Below the pieces are notes generated by a model. It saw only the letters and a list, made by a program, of their open reading frames with translations. It was not told the DNA's origin and ran no database searches. A stretch of 64,000 nt of DNA from Candidatus Pseudobacter hemicellulosilyticus (GTDB lineage: Bacteria > Bacteroidota > Bacteroidia > Chitinophagales > Chitinophagaceae), in assembly GCA_029202545.1 (NCBI GenBank), contig CP119311.1:3534001-3598000 (forward strand), given 5' to 3'. Made by a program: the position numbers and the translations under genes. Below, one piece after another: positions 44,401 to 51,726 of this stretch. Within the stretch, counting starts at the first letter, position 1, and each line of letters begins with the position of its first letter.

Positions 44401-45574
44401 TCTCCAATAAGGTACTTAGGAAAAAGGGATGGTAGAGGAAATAATTCAGTCCTGTAGTGGAGATGAATGTTTCAAATTTCCTATGATGTCCCGGAAGCTT
44501 ATTTTGAATGTGATGTTTTATGCCAGCCTCATCCAGCGGATGCAATTCGTATGTCGTAAAATCTCCTAAAACTGAGCCGACCTCATAATGTTCGTAGAAG
44601 ATTTTCCTGCAGGAAAAAACCAGCGTGATATGCTGATGTGATCTACTAAAGGAACGGATATAGGCTAACATATCCTGAAACTTGTCACCGGGTACCTCAT
44701 CCATTCCATCAATAAAAATAGCAAGATCCCTACCTGGTATGCTTTTCCACTGGCCAAAGGACTCATACAACATAAGCTCTACAGGCTGAATAACCTGATA
44801 CTTGCATTCCATTAAAAGTGGCTGAAAAGGGAGTTCAACCTTCTGCTGTAGTTCCCAGGCTGTTTGCCTGAGCAATAAACTTTTTCCTTGATACGCATCT
44901 GCCACCAGGCAAATATGTTTGGTGGTCATTCGGCTCGCGTTGATTACCTCGGTAAGGGTGGTTGTTTTAGTGTCTATAGGCAAATACCTTCTTTGCTCAG
45001 GGGATAGGTCCGTTCGATTTAGGTGTATTTTCCGGGGAATGTAATCAGTTACGGGCTCGCTTTTGAGTGTCGCAGTCAGGGATGACTTTTCATGACATTG
45101 CTGCTCTGCTGTTTCTGCGTTGAAGTAGTAAGCCACTAAGGTAAAGTTACGCCGCAATTGATCTTCCAGGTACCTGCGGTCCCAGGACCGGAGTTCAATC
45201 GCGTAGGTTTCCTTCAACCGAACTTTCTCATCTTGCAGGTAGGATACGACCTTACTGTCCAGTATTGCGGAGGTGGCCAGGATAAATTCTCCCGCAATTC
45301 CAACGAAATGATTACTTTCAAACTCGTTAATTATCTTTTGAACATCACTAACAGTTAGCTTTGGTTCTTTTTTACACTGAATAGTGATTGGTTTTTCATC
45401 TGGCTGGTGAACTGTAATCAGGTCGATGCCGTCCTGCCGGTTACCAACGCTTAAGTATTCTTCAAAACTTGTATTAGGAAATATATCCTGCGCCAGGTGC
45501 AGGCAAAGCTTCTGCAAGTCCTGCCAGGGAAGGTTGTCCCAATCAAACTGTTTTTTTATTGCCATACTATCCAT
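41426..45574 (-). CDS. Mrr-like nuclease/NACHT STAND protein, Avs-like antiphage candidate
   Basis: The 1382-aa protein has three parts. Residues 10-100 form a PD-(D/E)xK nuclease of the Mrr type (RQDGIDLI with Asp51, then ITIQCKK with Gln66 and Lys68). Residues 215-400 form a STAND/NACHT ATPase: a Walker A variant ADAYQGKS (225-232, first Gly replaced by Ala), Walker B AIFIDGMDEVPG (285-296) and sensor TLVFSCRK. The remaining 900 residues are mostly alpha-helical and solenoid-like. This order is that of Avs-type antiviral ATPases, in which the C-terminal part senses a phage protein and the nuclease then degrades DNA. It is cytoplasmic. The DNA is visibly AT-richer than the flanks, and an AbiE-type pair is next door. 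Confidence 0.82.
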   Translation of the reverse strand: MDSMAIKKQFDWDNLPWQDLQKLCLHLAQDIFPNTSFEEYLSVGNRQDGIDLITVHQPDEKPITIQCKKEPKLTVSDVQKIINEFESNHFVGIAGEFILATSAILDSKVVSYLQDEKVRLKETYAIELRSWDRRYLEDQLRRNFTLVAYYFNAETAEQQCHEKSSLTATLKSEPVTDYIPRKIHLNRTDLSPEQRRYLPIDTKTTTLTEVINASRMTTKHICLVADAYQGKSLLLRQTAWELQQKVELPFQPLLMECKYQVIQPVELMLYESFGQWKSIPGRDLAIFIDGMDEVPGDKFQDMLAYIRSFSRSHQHITLVFSCRKIFYEHYEVGSVLGDFTTYELHPLDEAGIKHHIQNKLPGHHRKFETFISTTGLNYFLYHPFFLSTLLEIFKDKPGKMPTSKANVLEVAIERSFDHQCARRIAGGLSVKDKMLLYKSAIQRLALALQLSGLNALAYEHLQALFTSEEIELLKVNTLITKYQEFWGFTNALFQEHLAALQLMDMPYDTIISFISVGNSIKKVKTKWIETTSSLLSLMDEKSSIYNKLLEFVESDNIELLFTTEKSKFTNTQRLSLLKKLFNRLINKNLRPILIYEDKIAQFIQGDDQAVAFLIETAFDKHIPSIAKQTAIRVLQRLNGLGRHRESFFNQAMITVANTNEWNLAFNLIEVLTENKMGTHSTVATLLSRKEFCMIHSYRTAIYQYLVIMGWVDEYYDFGLEGITNIVVANDEIHHAGSEFWWEEFLLATKKPFNLKRLLYEMRKDIWKRCEEQRSVSILQLNRKIADKAIAMFPSDPTIALAVTALCRNIDRKYKEDSYIVWNDFFTQTNSHDLAVRASIDRLFTEAGWFMSRMVRASSFDYLMTEWEYREESSLKTLRIWLNQLRNKQIPEATQFHDLLIDATEGTLFADVSNVLDDNEKTDQIKRTNDLLYIRDQQMFKNAVEAFFKAFGNTEIEEQVLHVHMDGNLHRRNADSNFVYYFLLRWVPQKDGIISFSKAIEVIENAEIFEQFRAAEILHYPFIGTPEEDVLIGYARDYFSRHLSILNFENAYTDATYRPLHVFIGELFERFEFNAPAEQLMELVWLDASGVRGFANNKQNNTISISEKILNKFSPAEKIKFEQKIISNLKTGIKAAGVLGTHLQLCKLFNLEEALDIILDLLYKNPGVNISPTDLLEIHQALGGSLSVLVTYFEQMDNYDYDYFKFAQTLIEEYPTEVHQSMKKCLETPQVDVQWKVKAARYCCILGDFGGFEFLVQRIEENLIAPYSIQSFSNLHLIDTSQALSRLQSLSYLLLSPHKKSHFSESPKLLIIEWLTLFAMKGEADLYQVIRFYDQAFEELNAEHINAHDLFWYQEMVIEKFRDSDKTVYPLSKVKQILQETFD

Positions 45575-45857
45575 GCTGCATTAGCTATAAAGTTATTCAA
45601 AATTCTGGCTCTTTTCAACCCTGCTGAATGATAATAGTTGTTGATTTTTAATAGGTTGGATGCACGTTAGACACTGGATTTCTATTTAATCAAGTCTCGT
45701 GCGGCACTCAGATCTGACCGCCCAATAGTTAGCGTTTTTCTCTACTTCAAGCGGGCGATTTTTTAGGCGGATCTCTCTAGCTATACCCGATCCTGTTCTT
45801 AAAAGCCGTACGTAGTATACCTCCGTCGTGATCAACTTAGTGTCAATCCAAAGGTAG
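45575..45857. other. Intergenic stretch between STAND gene and AbiE pair
   Basis: There is no supported gene. The 283 bp are AT-rich and hold no recognisable RNA or repeat. They should contain the divergent promoters of the STAND gene and the AbiE pair, but no clean TTTG/TAnnTTTG pair was found. Together with the palindrome at 45858 and the last 28 bp, this fills the gap to the next gene. Confidence 0.4.
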
Positions 45858-45888
45858 TTGCATGTATTTTTATTAAAAATTCATGCAA
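45858..45888. promoter_or_regulatory. 31-bp palindrome, candidate AbiEi operator
   Basis: TTGCATG-T-ATTTTT-ATT-AAAAAT-T-CATGCAA (45858-45888) is symmetric except for one mismatched pair around a 3-bp centre. It lies 28 bp before the AbiEi-like start codon. Antitoxins of this family repress their own operons by binding inverted repeats. Confidence 0.65.
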
Positions 45889-45916
45889 ATTGCCGTTTTA
45901 ATCGTATTTTTAAGAC

Positions 45917-46492
45917 ATGAAACAAGTGGATCTGCTAAAAAAACAGCTCAAGCCCGGAGAAGTGTACCGCCGCGCTGACCTGGAACAATGGTCCACTGCC
46001 GTTGACAGGCACCTGCAGCAACTGGTCCATGATGGAACACTGGAAAAACTTTCCGGCGGGCTTTATTATGTACCCAGGCAAAGTGTTTTCGGTAAAACAC
46101 CTGCAGATGAAAAAGCGCTGATCCATACGTTTCTTAAAGATGATCGTTTTGTGGTTACTTCTCCCAGTGACTATAATACCCTCGGCGTTGGCACCACACA
46201 GCTCTATAACGAGCGCCGGGTCTATAATCATAAGCGCCACGGTACTTTTAAACTGGGAAACCGGAGCTTCCGATTCGTGCGCAGGCCTTATGTGCCGGAA
46301 AAGCTATCAAAAGAGTTTTTGCTCGTTGACCTGGTTAATAACCTGAATAAACTGGAAGAAGATCAGCCTGCGCTGTTTGATAATGTAAAACGTAAAGCAA
46401 AAGAAATGGACAGGAAAAAATTAGCGCGACTGGTGCATGATTTTGGGACGGTGGGAACAAAGAAGAAATTTGCTGACCTGTTAAAAGATTAA
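45917..46492 (+). CDS. AbiEi-like antitoxin (DUF6088-type) of a type IV toxin-antitoxin pair
   Basis: The 191-aa protein has an N-terminal winged helix (YRRADLEQWSTAVDRHLQQL; GTLEKLSGGLYYVPR) and a C-terminal part with FVVTSPSDYNTLGVGTTQLY and RFVRRPYVPEKL, typical of AbiEi-type antitoxins. These proteins repress their own promoter and neutralise the AbiEii nucleotidyltransferase without forming a classic tight complex. The toxin gene starts 2 nt after its stop codon. A 31-bp palindrome upstream is the likely binding site. Confidence 0.85.
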   Translation: MKQVDLLKKQLKPGEVYRRADLEQWSTAVDRHLQQLVHDGTLEKLSGGLYYVPRQSVFGKTPADEKALIHTFLKDDRFVVTSPSDYNTLGVGTTQLYNERRVYNHKRHGTFKLGNRSFRFVRRPYVPEKLSKEFLLVDLVNNLNKLEEDQPALFDNVKRKAKEMDRKKLARLVHDFGTVGTKKKFADLLKD

Positions 46493-46494
46493 AA

Positions 46495-47451
46495 ATGGCC
46501 GCCATTTATTTACATGATCATTCCGAATTTCAAAACCTGCTTAACATACTCTGGGAAGAAAGCGGCATTTTGCCGGGACTGATCGAAAAGGATTACTGGA
46601 TCATGCATTGCTTGTATGGATTGAAAAAACAAGGCTACGTTTTTCAGCTTAAAGGCGGGACATCCCTTTCCAAAGGGTTGGGCCTGATCGACAGGTTCTC
46701 CGAGGATATTGATATGCATATCAATCCGCCTGCGGAACTTGGCATCAATGAAAATCCAAAGAATCAAAATGAAAAGAACATTCAGAAAAAGAAGGATTAT
46801 TATGATCAACTTGCCGGCGAAATAACGATTGCCGGCATCATCGAAGTAAAGAGAGATACGGATTTTGATGATAAGAACCGCTATAACAGTGGCGGCATCC
46901 GCCTCATCTATCAGCAGCAATCGAATCCTGTTGAGGGGGTGAAAGAAGGTATCCTGCTGGAAGCGGGATATGATAATGTGGCTCCGAATATGCCTCTTAC
47001 TATCAGTTCATGGGCTTATGAAAGGGCAAAGAATACTTTCGGCATTGACATCATTGATAACCGTGCCGTGGATATTTTATGTTATGATCACCGGTACACC
47101 TTTGTTGAGAAGCTGCAAACCATTGCCACCAAGTTTCGTAAGGAAATGGAAACAGGGCAGGTGGCAACCAACTACATGCGGCAATACTATGATGTGTATT
47201 CGCTACTGGGTGATGGGCAGGTACAGGAATTTATTGGTTCCGGAGAATACCTGGCGCATAAGGAAAAAAGATTTCCGGGAGATGATCTTGCAATTCCTGT
47301 CAATAAAAATGAAGCGTTCCTGCTGAATGATAAGTCCATCCGTGAAAAACTGCAAAAGCGTTATGAAAGCACGAAGGCACTCTATTACAAAGGGCAGCCG
47401 CCGTTTGAAGAAGTGCTGAACAGGATACAGCGGTATATTGACAAGCTGTAA
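46495..47451 (+). CDS. AbiEii/AbiGii-family nucleotidyltransferase toxin
   Basis: The 318-aa protein has the conserved LIEKDYW entry (29-35), the nucleotidyltransferase motif LKGGTSLSKG (52-61) and the SEDIDMHI acid pair (Asp71, Asp73). Later there are FVEKLQTIATKFR and NYMRQYYDVY, which belong to the family C-terminal part. AbiEii-type toxins transfer nucleotides to tRNA or other acceptors and cause abortive infection or growth arrest. All catalytic residues appear intact. It is in an operon with AbiEi and next to the STAND gene, so the region 41-47.5 kb is a small defence island. Confidence 0.9.
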   Translation: MAAIYLHDHSEFQNLLNILWEESGILPGLIEKDYWIMHCLYGLKKQGYVFQLKGGTSLSKGLGLIDRFSEDIDMHINPPAELGINENPKNQNEKNIQKKKDYYDQLAGEITIAGIIEVKRDTDFDDKNRYNSGGIRLIYQQQSNPVEGVKEGILLEAGYDNVAPNMPLTISSWAYERAKNTFGIDIIDNRAVDILCYDHRYTFVEKLQTIATKFRKEMETGQVATNYMRQYYDVYSLLGDGQVQEFIGSGEYLAHKEKRFPGDDLAIPVNKNEAFLLNDKSIREKLQKRYESTKALYYKGQPPFEEVLNRIQRYIDKL

Positions 47452-47510
47452 AAACTGGTATTCTATTAAACCGGGTATCAATAAGTGTTTTCACAGGTAT
47501 CCTCTTTGCA

Positions 47511-47770
47511 TCATTTTCTATTAAGGTCGAACAAAGCTAAACCAGTTCTTTTTCCTAAAACATAAGCCCAAGCGCTAACCTTCAGTACATTATCCCTGCT
47601 TAGGCCATACTTATAATAAATAAAGCCGCCAGCAATGATAGCGCCCGCCAGGCTCCAAAATTGATGATGATTTATTCCGTTTCTCTTTGCCGGAATATTA
47701 GGCCCCCAAATACTTTCGAGAATAAAATAAGCTATGACTGTAGGGAGATCAGCAATAATGACCAGGTTTT
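47511..47770 (-). pseudogene. Coding-like membrane protein remnant without a start codon
   Basis: The minus strand from about 47770 to TGA at 47511-47513 reads like protein: VIAYFILESIWGPNIPAKRN, FWSLAGAIIAGGFIYYKYGL, then VLGKRTGLALFDLNRK. There is no in-frame ATG, and a stop lies just upstream next to a seven-T run (seven A on the minus strand) at 47767-47773. The segment overlaps the integrase remnant in another frame at the same run, so the two look joined by deletion or frameshift. I do not recognise the family. Confidence 0.35.
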
Positions 47771-47932
47771 TTTATCCCAACAGTTTAACGGGATCTCAAT
47801 TTCTGTATCCAGCAAGGTCTTTTTTTCACTCGTGTAGCAATACTGAATATGGATATTGCTTAATCCGTCTTTACATGGCCGATAACAACCCGGCTTAATC
47901 GGGTAAAACAAAGCCTGTTCCATCTTCGGCAA
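47732..47932 (-). pseudogene. Truncated tyrosine integrase N-terminus (Arm-binding domain)
   Basis: The 66-aa remnant reads CKDGLSNIHIQYCYTSEKKT and EIEIPLNCWDKK, like the start of the phage-integrase Arm DNA-binding domain of Bacteroidota (a three-stranded sheet followed by a W-D motif). The catalytic domain is missing. It lies about 170 bp from a tRNA-Cys gene, a common integration target, so it is probably debris of an element that brought in the defence genes. The match is short and therefore tentative. Confidence 0.45.
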
Positions 47933-48066
47933 AATTTTAGTCGGGTAAATGGTCGAGTAAAGCGGAATAAACTATGTTATACATGAATAAAGGTAGGAAG
48001 TCGTTCTGGAACCTGACTGTTATATGAGACTGGAAATCAACGCTTATCTCTATAGCTGCATCAAAT

Positions 48067-48098
48067 AAAAAAGGATCACATCACTGTGATCCTTTTTT
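48067..48098. terminator. Bidirectional intrinsic terminator downstream of tRNA-Cys
   Basis: AAAAAAGGATCACA (48067-48080) pairs perfectly with TGTGATCCTTTTTT (48085-48098) around TCAC. On the minus strand it follows the tRNA gene by 5 nt. Confidence 0.9.
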
Positions 48099-48103
48099 CT
48101 CAG

Positions 48104-48174
48104 AGGTTCCGAGCAGATTCGAACTGCTGTAAAAGGTTTTGCAGACCTCTGCCTAGCCACTCGGCCACGGAACC
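48104..48174 (-). tRNA. tRNA-Cys (GCA)
   Basis: The minus strand folds as a cloverleaf: acceptor GGTTCCG / CGGAACC, D-stem GCC/GGC, anticodon stem GAGGT / ACCTT with loop CTGCAAA (anticodon GCA), T-stem AGCAG / CTGCT with loop TTCGAAT, and discriminator U. U73 is a hallmark of tRNA-Cys. The 71-nt gene does not encode CCA. No second copy of the 3' end was seen at the other side of the defence island. Confidence 0.95.
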
Positions 48175-48235
48175 GTAAGGGGTGCAAAAGTAGGATATTT
48201 ATCAGATATTTGCCAAGAACAAGTTAACCTTTTTT

Positions 48236-49111
48236 ATGGGCACCATCCAGAAATCTGAACTGATAATCAACGACAGGGGAGCTATTTACCACCTTGATCT
48301 CCGTCCCGAAGAGCTTGCCACTACCATCATTACCGTAGGCGATCCCGACCGGGTAGCCCTCATCAGCCGACATTTTGACGCTATTGAAGTGCAACAAAAA
48401 CACCGGGAATTCATTACCCATACCGGCCGGATAGGGCAGCAGCGACTGTCCGTTATCAGCACCGGCATCGGCCCGGACAATATAGATATTGTACTCAACG
48501 AGCTGGACGCCCTGGCCAATATTGACCTGGAAACCCGCACTATCAAGCCGGAACATACCCCCCTGAACATTATCCGGGTAGGTACCGCCGGCGCCCTCCA
48601 GGCCGATATCCCGGTAGACAGCTTTGTGGCCTCTACCCATGGATTGGGGATCGATAACCTCCTCAATTTTTACCGCCACGAGGAAAACGACGAGGAGATC
48701 CAGCTCCTCCAGTCCTTCAGTACCCAGACCCAGCTGCATAACCGGATATCCCCCTATATCAGCAGCTGCAGCGCCTCCCTCATGAAACATTTTGTGGACG
48801 GCTTCCACCATGGCATCACCGTTACCTGCCCCGGCTTTTACGGACCCCAGGGCCGGGTGCTGCGACTGGGCCTCGCCAACCCCCACCTGGTAGACCGCCT
48901 CACCCATTTTAGTTTTGGTCAGCACAGGATCACTAACTTTGAGATGGAAACCGCTGCACTCTATGGCCTCGGTAAACTCCTCGGGCATCATTGCCTCTCC
49001 CTCTCCGCCATTGTGGCCAACAGGGTCAGCAAGGATTTCTCGGATGATGGCGGCAAAGCCGTAGAAGCACTTATTCACAAAACATTGGAATCTATTCCCG
49101 CGTTATTATAA
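48236..49111 (+). CDS. Nucleoside phosphorylase (uridine phosphorylase-like)
   Basis: The 291-aa protein belongs to the PNP/UDP phosphorylase family: TIITVGDPDRVALIS (phosphate site), STGIGPDNIDIVLNEL, IIRVGTAGALQADIP and NFEMETAALYGL, which holds the ribose-binding Met-Glu. It cleaves a nucleoside with phosphate to base and ribose-1-phosphate for salvage. The base cannot be assigned firmly; the layout is closer to uridine phosphorylase than to trimeric purine enzymes. It is cytoplasmic and starts 1 nt before dapF, with which it is probably co-transcribed. Confidence 0.88.
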   Translation: MGTIQKSELIINDRGAIYHLDLRPEELATTIITVGDPDRVALISRHFDAIEVQQKHREFITHTGRIGQQRLSVISTGIGPDNIDIVLNELDALANIDLETRTIKPEHTPLNIIRVGTAGALQADIPVDSFVASTHGLGIDNLLNFYRHEENDEEIQLLQSFSTQTQLHNRISPYISSCSASLMKHFVDGFHHGITVTCPGFYGPQGRVLRLGLANPHLVDRLTHFSFGQHRITNFEMETAALYGLGKLLGHHCLSLSAIVANRVSKDFSDDGGKAVEALIHKTLESIPALL

Positions 49112-49112
49112 T

Positions 49113-49901
49113 ATGGAAATACAGTTTTTCAAGTACCAGGGCACCGGAAACGACTTCGTGATCCTGGACAACCGCTCCGGCTCCTATACCCAGCTGACCA
49201 CCCAAGAGGTAAACGCCATCTGCGACCGCCGCTACGGCATCGGTGCAGACGGACTCATGCTGCTCAATACCCGCGAAGGCTACGATTTTGAAATGATCTA
49301 TTATAATGCCGACGGCCGCCCCAGCACCATGTGCGGTAATGGCGGCCGCTGCCTGGTGAAATTCGCCTGGCACCAGGGCATCCGAAAGAACAGCTACCAC
49401 TTTATCGCCGCCGACGGTGATCATGAGGCAGAGATAGATGATGACGGCACCGTAGCCCTGAAAATGAAGGACGTAAAGCTGATCAAGGACTTCCACGGTG
49501 ATTTTGTCCTGGATACCGGCTCCCCCCACTATGTTAAAATGGTATCGGACGTCATGGAAATGGACGTGTTCCGCAAAGGAACCGATATCCGCAACAGCCA
49601 GCCCTTTGCCAAAGAAGGGATCAATGTCAACTTCGTAGAGCAGAAAAAAGAAGATGAGATCATTGTCCGCACTTTTGAGCGTGGGGTAGAGGATGAGACC
49701 TACTCCTGCGGTACCGGCGTTACCGCCGCAGCCCTGGTCTGCTACCACAATGAACGAGGCTTTAACGATGTAACGGTCTTCACCAAAGGCGGCCGGTTGA
49801 CGGTTGAGTATGACCGCATCAATGATGACGAGTATGAGAATGTCTGGCTCTGCGGTCCCGCCGAAAGGGTATTTGAAGGCCGGATGACGGTCCCCGCCTG
49901 A
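49113..49901 (+). CDS. dapF: Diaminopimelate epimerase
   Basis: The 262-aa enzyme interconverts LL- and meso-diaminopimelate, the step before lysine and the peptidoglycan cross-link residue. Both catalytic cysteines are present: Cys74 in TMCGNGGRC and Cys199 in ETYSCGTGVTA. FFKYQGTGNDFVILDN at the N-terminus and the two-fold pseudo-symmetry are standard. It follows the nucleoside phosphorylase gene by 1 nt. Its length is normal for the family. Confidence 0.95.
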   Translation: MEIQFFKYQGTGNDFVILDNRSGSYTQLTTQEVNAICDRRYGIGADGLMLLNTREGYDFEMIYYNADGRPSTMCGNGGRCLVKFAWHQGIRKNSYHFIAADGDHEAEIDDDGTVALKMKDVKLIKDFHGDFVLDTGSPHYVKMVSDVMEMDVFRKGTDIRNSQPFAKEGINVNFVEQKKEDEIIVRTFERGVEDETYSCGTGVTAAALVCYHNERGFNDVTVFTKGGRLTVEYDRINDDEYENVWLCGPAERVFEGRMTVPA

Positions 49902-49997
49902 ACAGCAAGGTCCACCCAATCCGCAACGGTCCCCCGGACAGCAGCTAAGCGCTGGGGCAACTGGGTAAAAATGGCCCTGCCATTCACGAAAAAATAA

Positions 49998-50027
49998 CTT
50001 GCCATTCCACTAACGGCATTACCTTTG
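49998..50027 (+). promoter_or_regulatory. Bacteroidota-type promoter of the CorA-like gene
   Basis: CTTG (49998-50001), an 18-nt spacer and TACCTTTG (50020-50027) match the -33/-7 consensus well at -7 and partly at -33. The start codon at 50036 is so close that the mRNA would be almost leaderless. Confidence 0.55.
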
Positions 50028-50035
50028 CGCCTCGC

Positions 50036-50974
50036 ATGATACAATATTTCAAGAATATAGATCATCAGACGGTCGCCATCGAAAAGCCGGACAATGGCGC
50101 ATGGGTGAATATTTTGCCACCGCTGAAACAGGAAGAGTTTTCCGAGCTGTCCGAAGACCTGGATGTGCCACTCGACTTCCTGACCGACTCCCTTGATATT
50201 GATGAAAGGACCCGCTTCGAGGAGGCCGATAATGTGAAGCTGATAGTGATCAAAACGCCTACGGAAAACAATTCCTTTAACGACAGCGACGCCTTTTACA
50301 TCACTATCCCGATCTGTATCATCCTTACCCACAACCAGATTGTCACCGTTAACTCTTTTGAGAACGGCGCTATCAAAAAATTCCTGCACACATTCCAGAA
50401 CCGTCACCCGGACAATCGGAAAATGATGGTGCTGAAGATCTTTGAAAAGATCATCCAGACCTATATGGAATGCCTGAAGGAGATCAACCAGCGGCGCAAC
50501 GTGCTGGAGCAAAAACTCTACGCCGCCAACCGTAACGAAGAACTGCTGCAGCTGATGCGGATCCAGAAAAGCCTGGTGTATTTTGTTACCGCCCTCCGCT
50601 CCAATGAAATGCTGCTCATGAAACTGGAACGCACCAATTTCCTGGGCCTGAATGAGGACGAGCGCGAGTTCCTGAATGACCTCATTGTGGACAATTCACA
50701 GGCCCTTGAAATGTCCAATATCTATACCAATATCCTTAGCAGCACCCTGGATGCTTTTGCCAGCATCATTGCCAATAACCAGAACCAGGTGCTGAAAAGA
50801 CTGGCGGTGATCACCATTGTCCTTACGTTGCCGGTACTGGTGTCCAGCATCTACGGCATGAACGTGCCCATCCCGTACGCCAATTCCCCATACGCATTTT
50901 ATGTACCGGTCTTCCTCTCGCTGGTCATCTCCCTCGTGATCGGCTGGTTCTTTCTGCGGAAGAAGATCTTTTAA
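50036..50974 (+). CDS. CorA-like Mg2+/divalent cation channel
   Basis: The 312-aa protein has a large cytoplasmic N-terminal domain with long helices (about 110-250) and two C-terminal membrane helices. The signature YGMNVP (CorA GMN) ends the first helix (VITIVLTLPVLVSSI) and FYVPVFLSLVISLVIGWFFL forms the second. CorA proteins form pentameric magnesium channels. The sequence SIYGMNVPIPY is intact, so it should be functional. The metal could also be cobalt or nickel. The Nudix gene starts 14 nt after its stop codon. Confidence 0.9.
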   Translation: MIQYFKNIDHQTVAIEKPDNGAWVNILPPLKQEEFSELSEDLDVPLDFLTDSLDIDERTRFEEADNVKLIVIKTPTENNSFNDSDAFYITIPICIILTHNQIVTVNSFENGAIKKFLHTFQNRHPDNRKMMVLKIFEKIIQTYMECLKEINQRRNVLEQKLYAANRNEELLQLMRIQKSLVYFVTALRSNEMLLMKLERTNFLGLNEDEREFLNDLIVDNSQALEMSNIYTNILSSTLDAFASIIANNQNQVLKRLAVITIVLTLPVLVSSIYGMNVPIPYANSPYAFYVPVFLSLVISLVIGWFFLRKKIF

Positions 50975-50988
50975 TAATCTTGTCTTGT

Positions 50989-51447
50989 ATGATCAATGTA
51001 AGAGTATACGGCATCCTGATGAATGATAATAAGGATGTTCTGGTAGCGGATGAACTGATCAAAGGAAAGTTCTATACCAAGTTCCCCGGCGGCGGCCTGG
51101 AATTTGGCGAGGGTACACGTGATTGCCTGAAGCGGGAGTTCCAGGAAGAAATGAACCTGGAGGTAACCATCGGTGAACATCTTTATACCACTGACTATTA
51201 CCAGCCCAGTGCTTTCAACCCCGCCCACCAGTTCCTGGCCATCTATTACAAGGTCCATCCTGTTGAGCCGGTGATCCTGCCGGTGCGCACGCTGCCTTTT
51301 TTCAACGATGTGGCTGAGCTGGAAGACGTCTTCACCAGGACCGGCGCCATTGAGGCTTTCCGCTATATTCCCTTTGAACAGTTCTCAGAAGAAAGTGTTT
51401 CCCTGCCTACCGATAAGATCCTGGCGAAACTGCTGAAAGCGCAGTAA
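50989..51447 (+). CDS. Nudix hydrolase
   Basis: The 152-aa protein carries the Nudix box GGGLEFGEGTRDCLKREFQE followed by EMNLEV, matching GX5EX7REUXEEXGU with the final glycine replaced by asparagine. Nudix enzymes cleave nucleoside diphosphate derivatives. ATG 50989 (MINVRVYGIL) was preferred over an in-frame TTG at 50980. It follows the CorA-like gene by 14 nt. Substrate unknown. Downstream lies the 279-bp repeat-rich spacer. Confidence 0.85.
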   Translation: MINVRVYGILMNDNKDVLVADELIKGKFYTKFPGGGLEFGEGTRDCLKREFQEEMNLEVTIGEHLYTTDYYQPSAFNPAHQFLAIYYKVHPVEPVILPVRTLPFFNDVAELEDVFTRTGAIEAFRYIPFEQFSEESVSLPTDKILAKLLKAQ

Positions 51448-51522
51448 AGGAACAGCATCGTCCAAAAACATACAGCCTGCGGCTGATTCCAAAGACCTTC
51501 GAAAAATAAAAGGTCTGTCCCC

Positions 51523-51536
51523 GGTTCGTCCCAAAA
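51523..51536 (+). repeat. Dispersed GGTTCGTCCCAAAA repeat, copy 4
   Basis: This is the first of three same-orientation copies in the 51448-51726 spacer, which has no gene. The next copy starts 43 bp on. Confidence 0.75.
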
Positions 51537-51565
51537 CACTGGACCACGGTTTGCAGCCTTTCTCT

Positions 51566-51580
51566 GGTTCGTCCCAAAAA
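51566..51580 (+). repeat. Dispersed GGTTCGTCCCAAAAA repeat, copy 5
   Basis: A full 15-bp copy, preceded by CTCT. The third copy of the cluster starts 90 bp further on. Confidence 0.75.
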
Positions 51581-51655
51581 CTCTTCTACGCACCAAAGAA
51601 TTACTACCAGCCTCGTTTTCCAAACTTGCTCACAACATCAGAAACCCTGCCCCCG

Positions 51656-51670
51656 GTTCGTCCCAAAAAA
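51656..51670 (+). repeat. Dispersed GGTTCGTCCCAAAAA repeat, copy 6
   Basis: A full copy whose A-run continues to 51674 and doubles as the T-run of the minus-strand terminator at 51666-51692. Confidence 0.75.
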
Positions 51671-51692
51671 AAACCGTTCAATACTGAACGGC
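51666..51692 (-). terminator. Intrinsic terminator of the small zinc-ribbon gene
   Basis: On the minus strand CCGTTCA pairs with TGAACGG around a 4-nt loop (51675-51692), followed by nine Ts. It overlaps repeat copy 6. Confidence 0.8.
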
Positions 51693-51726
51693 CTTATCCT
51701 GGTATCGGGAGCAGAAAAAAAACGGG

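Noticed and set aside
48104..48174. tRNA-Cys as the right attachment site of an intact integrative element
   Set aside because: No second copy of the tRNA 3' end and no complete integrase in the window; only remnants can be supported.
51523..51670. Short CRISPR-like array
   Set aside because: Three 15-bp copies at uneven spacing (43 and 90 bp), other copies elsewhere in both orientations, and no cas genes.
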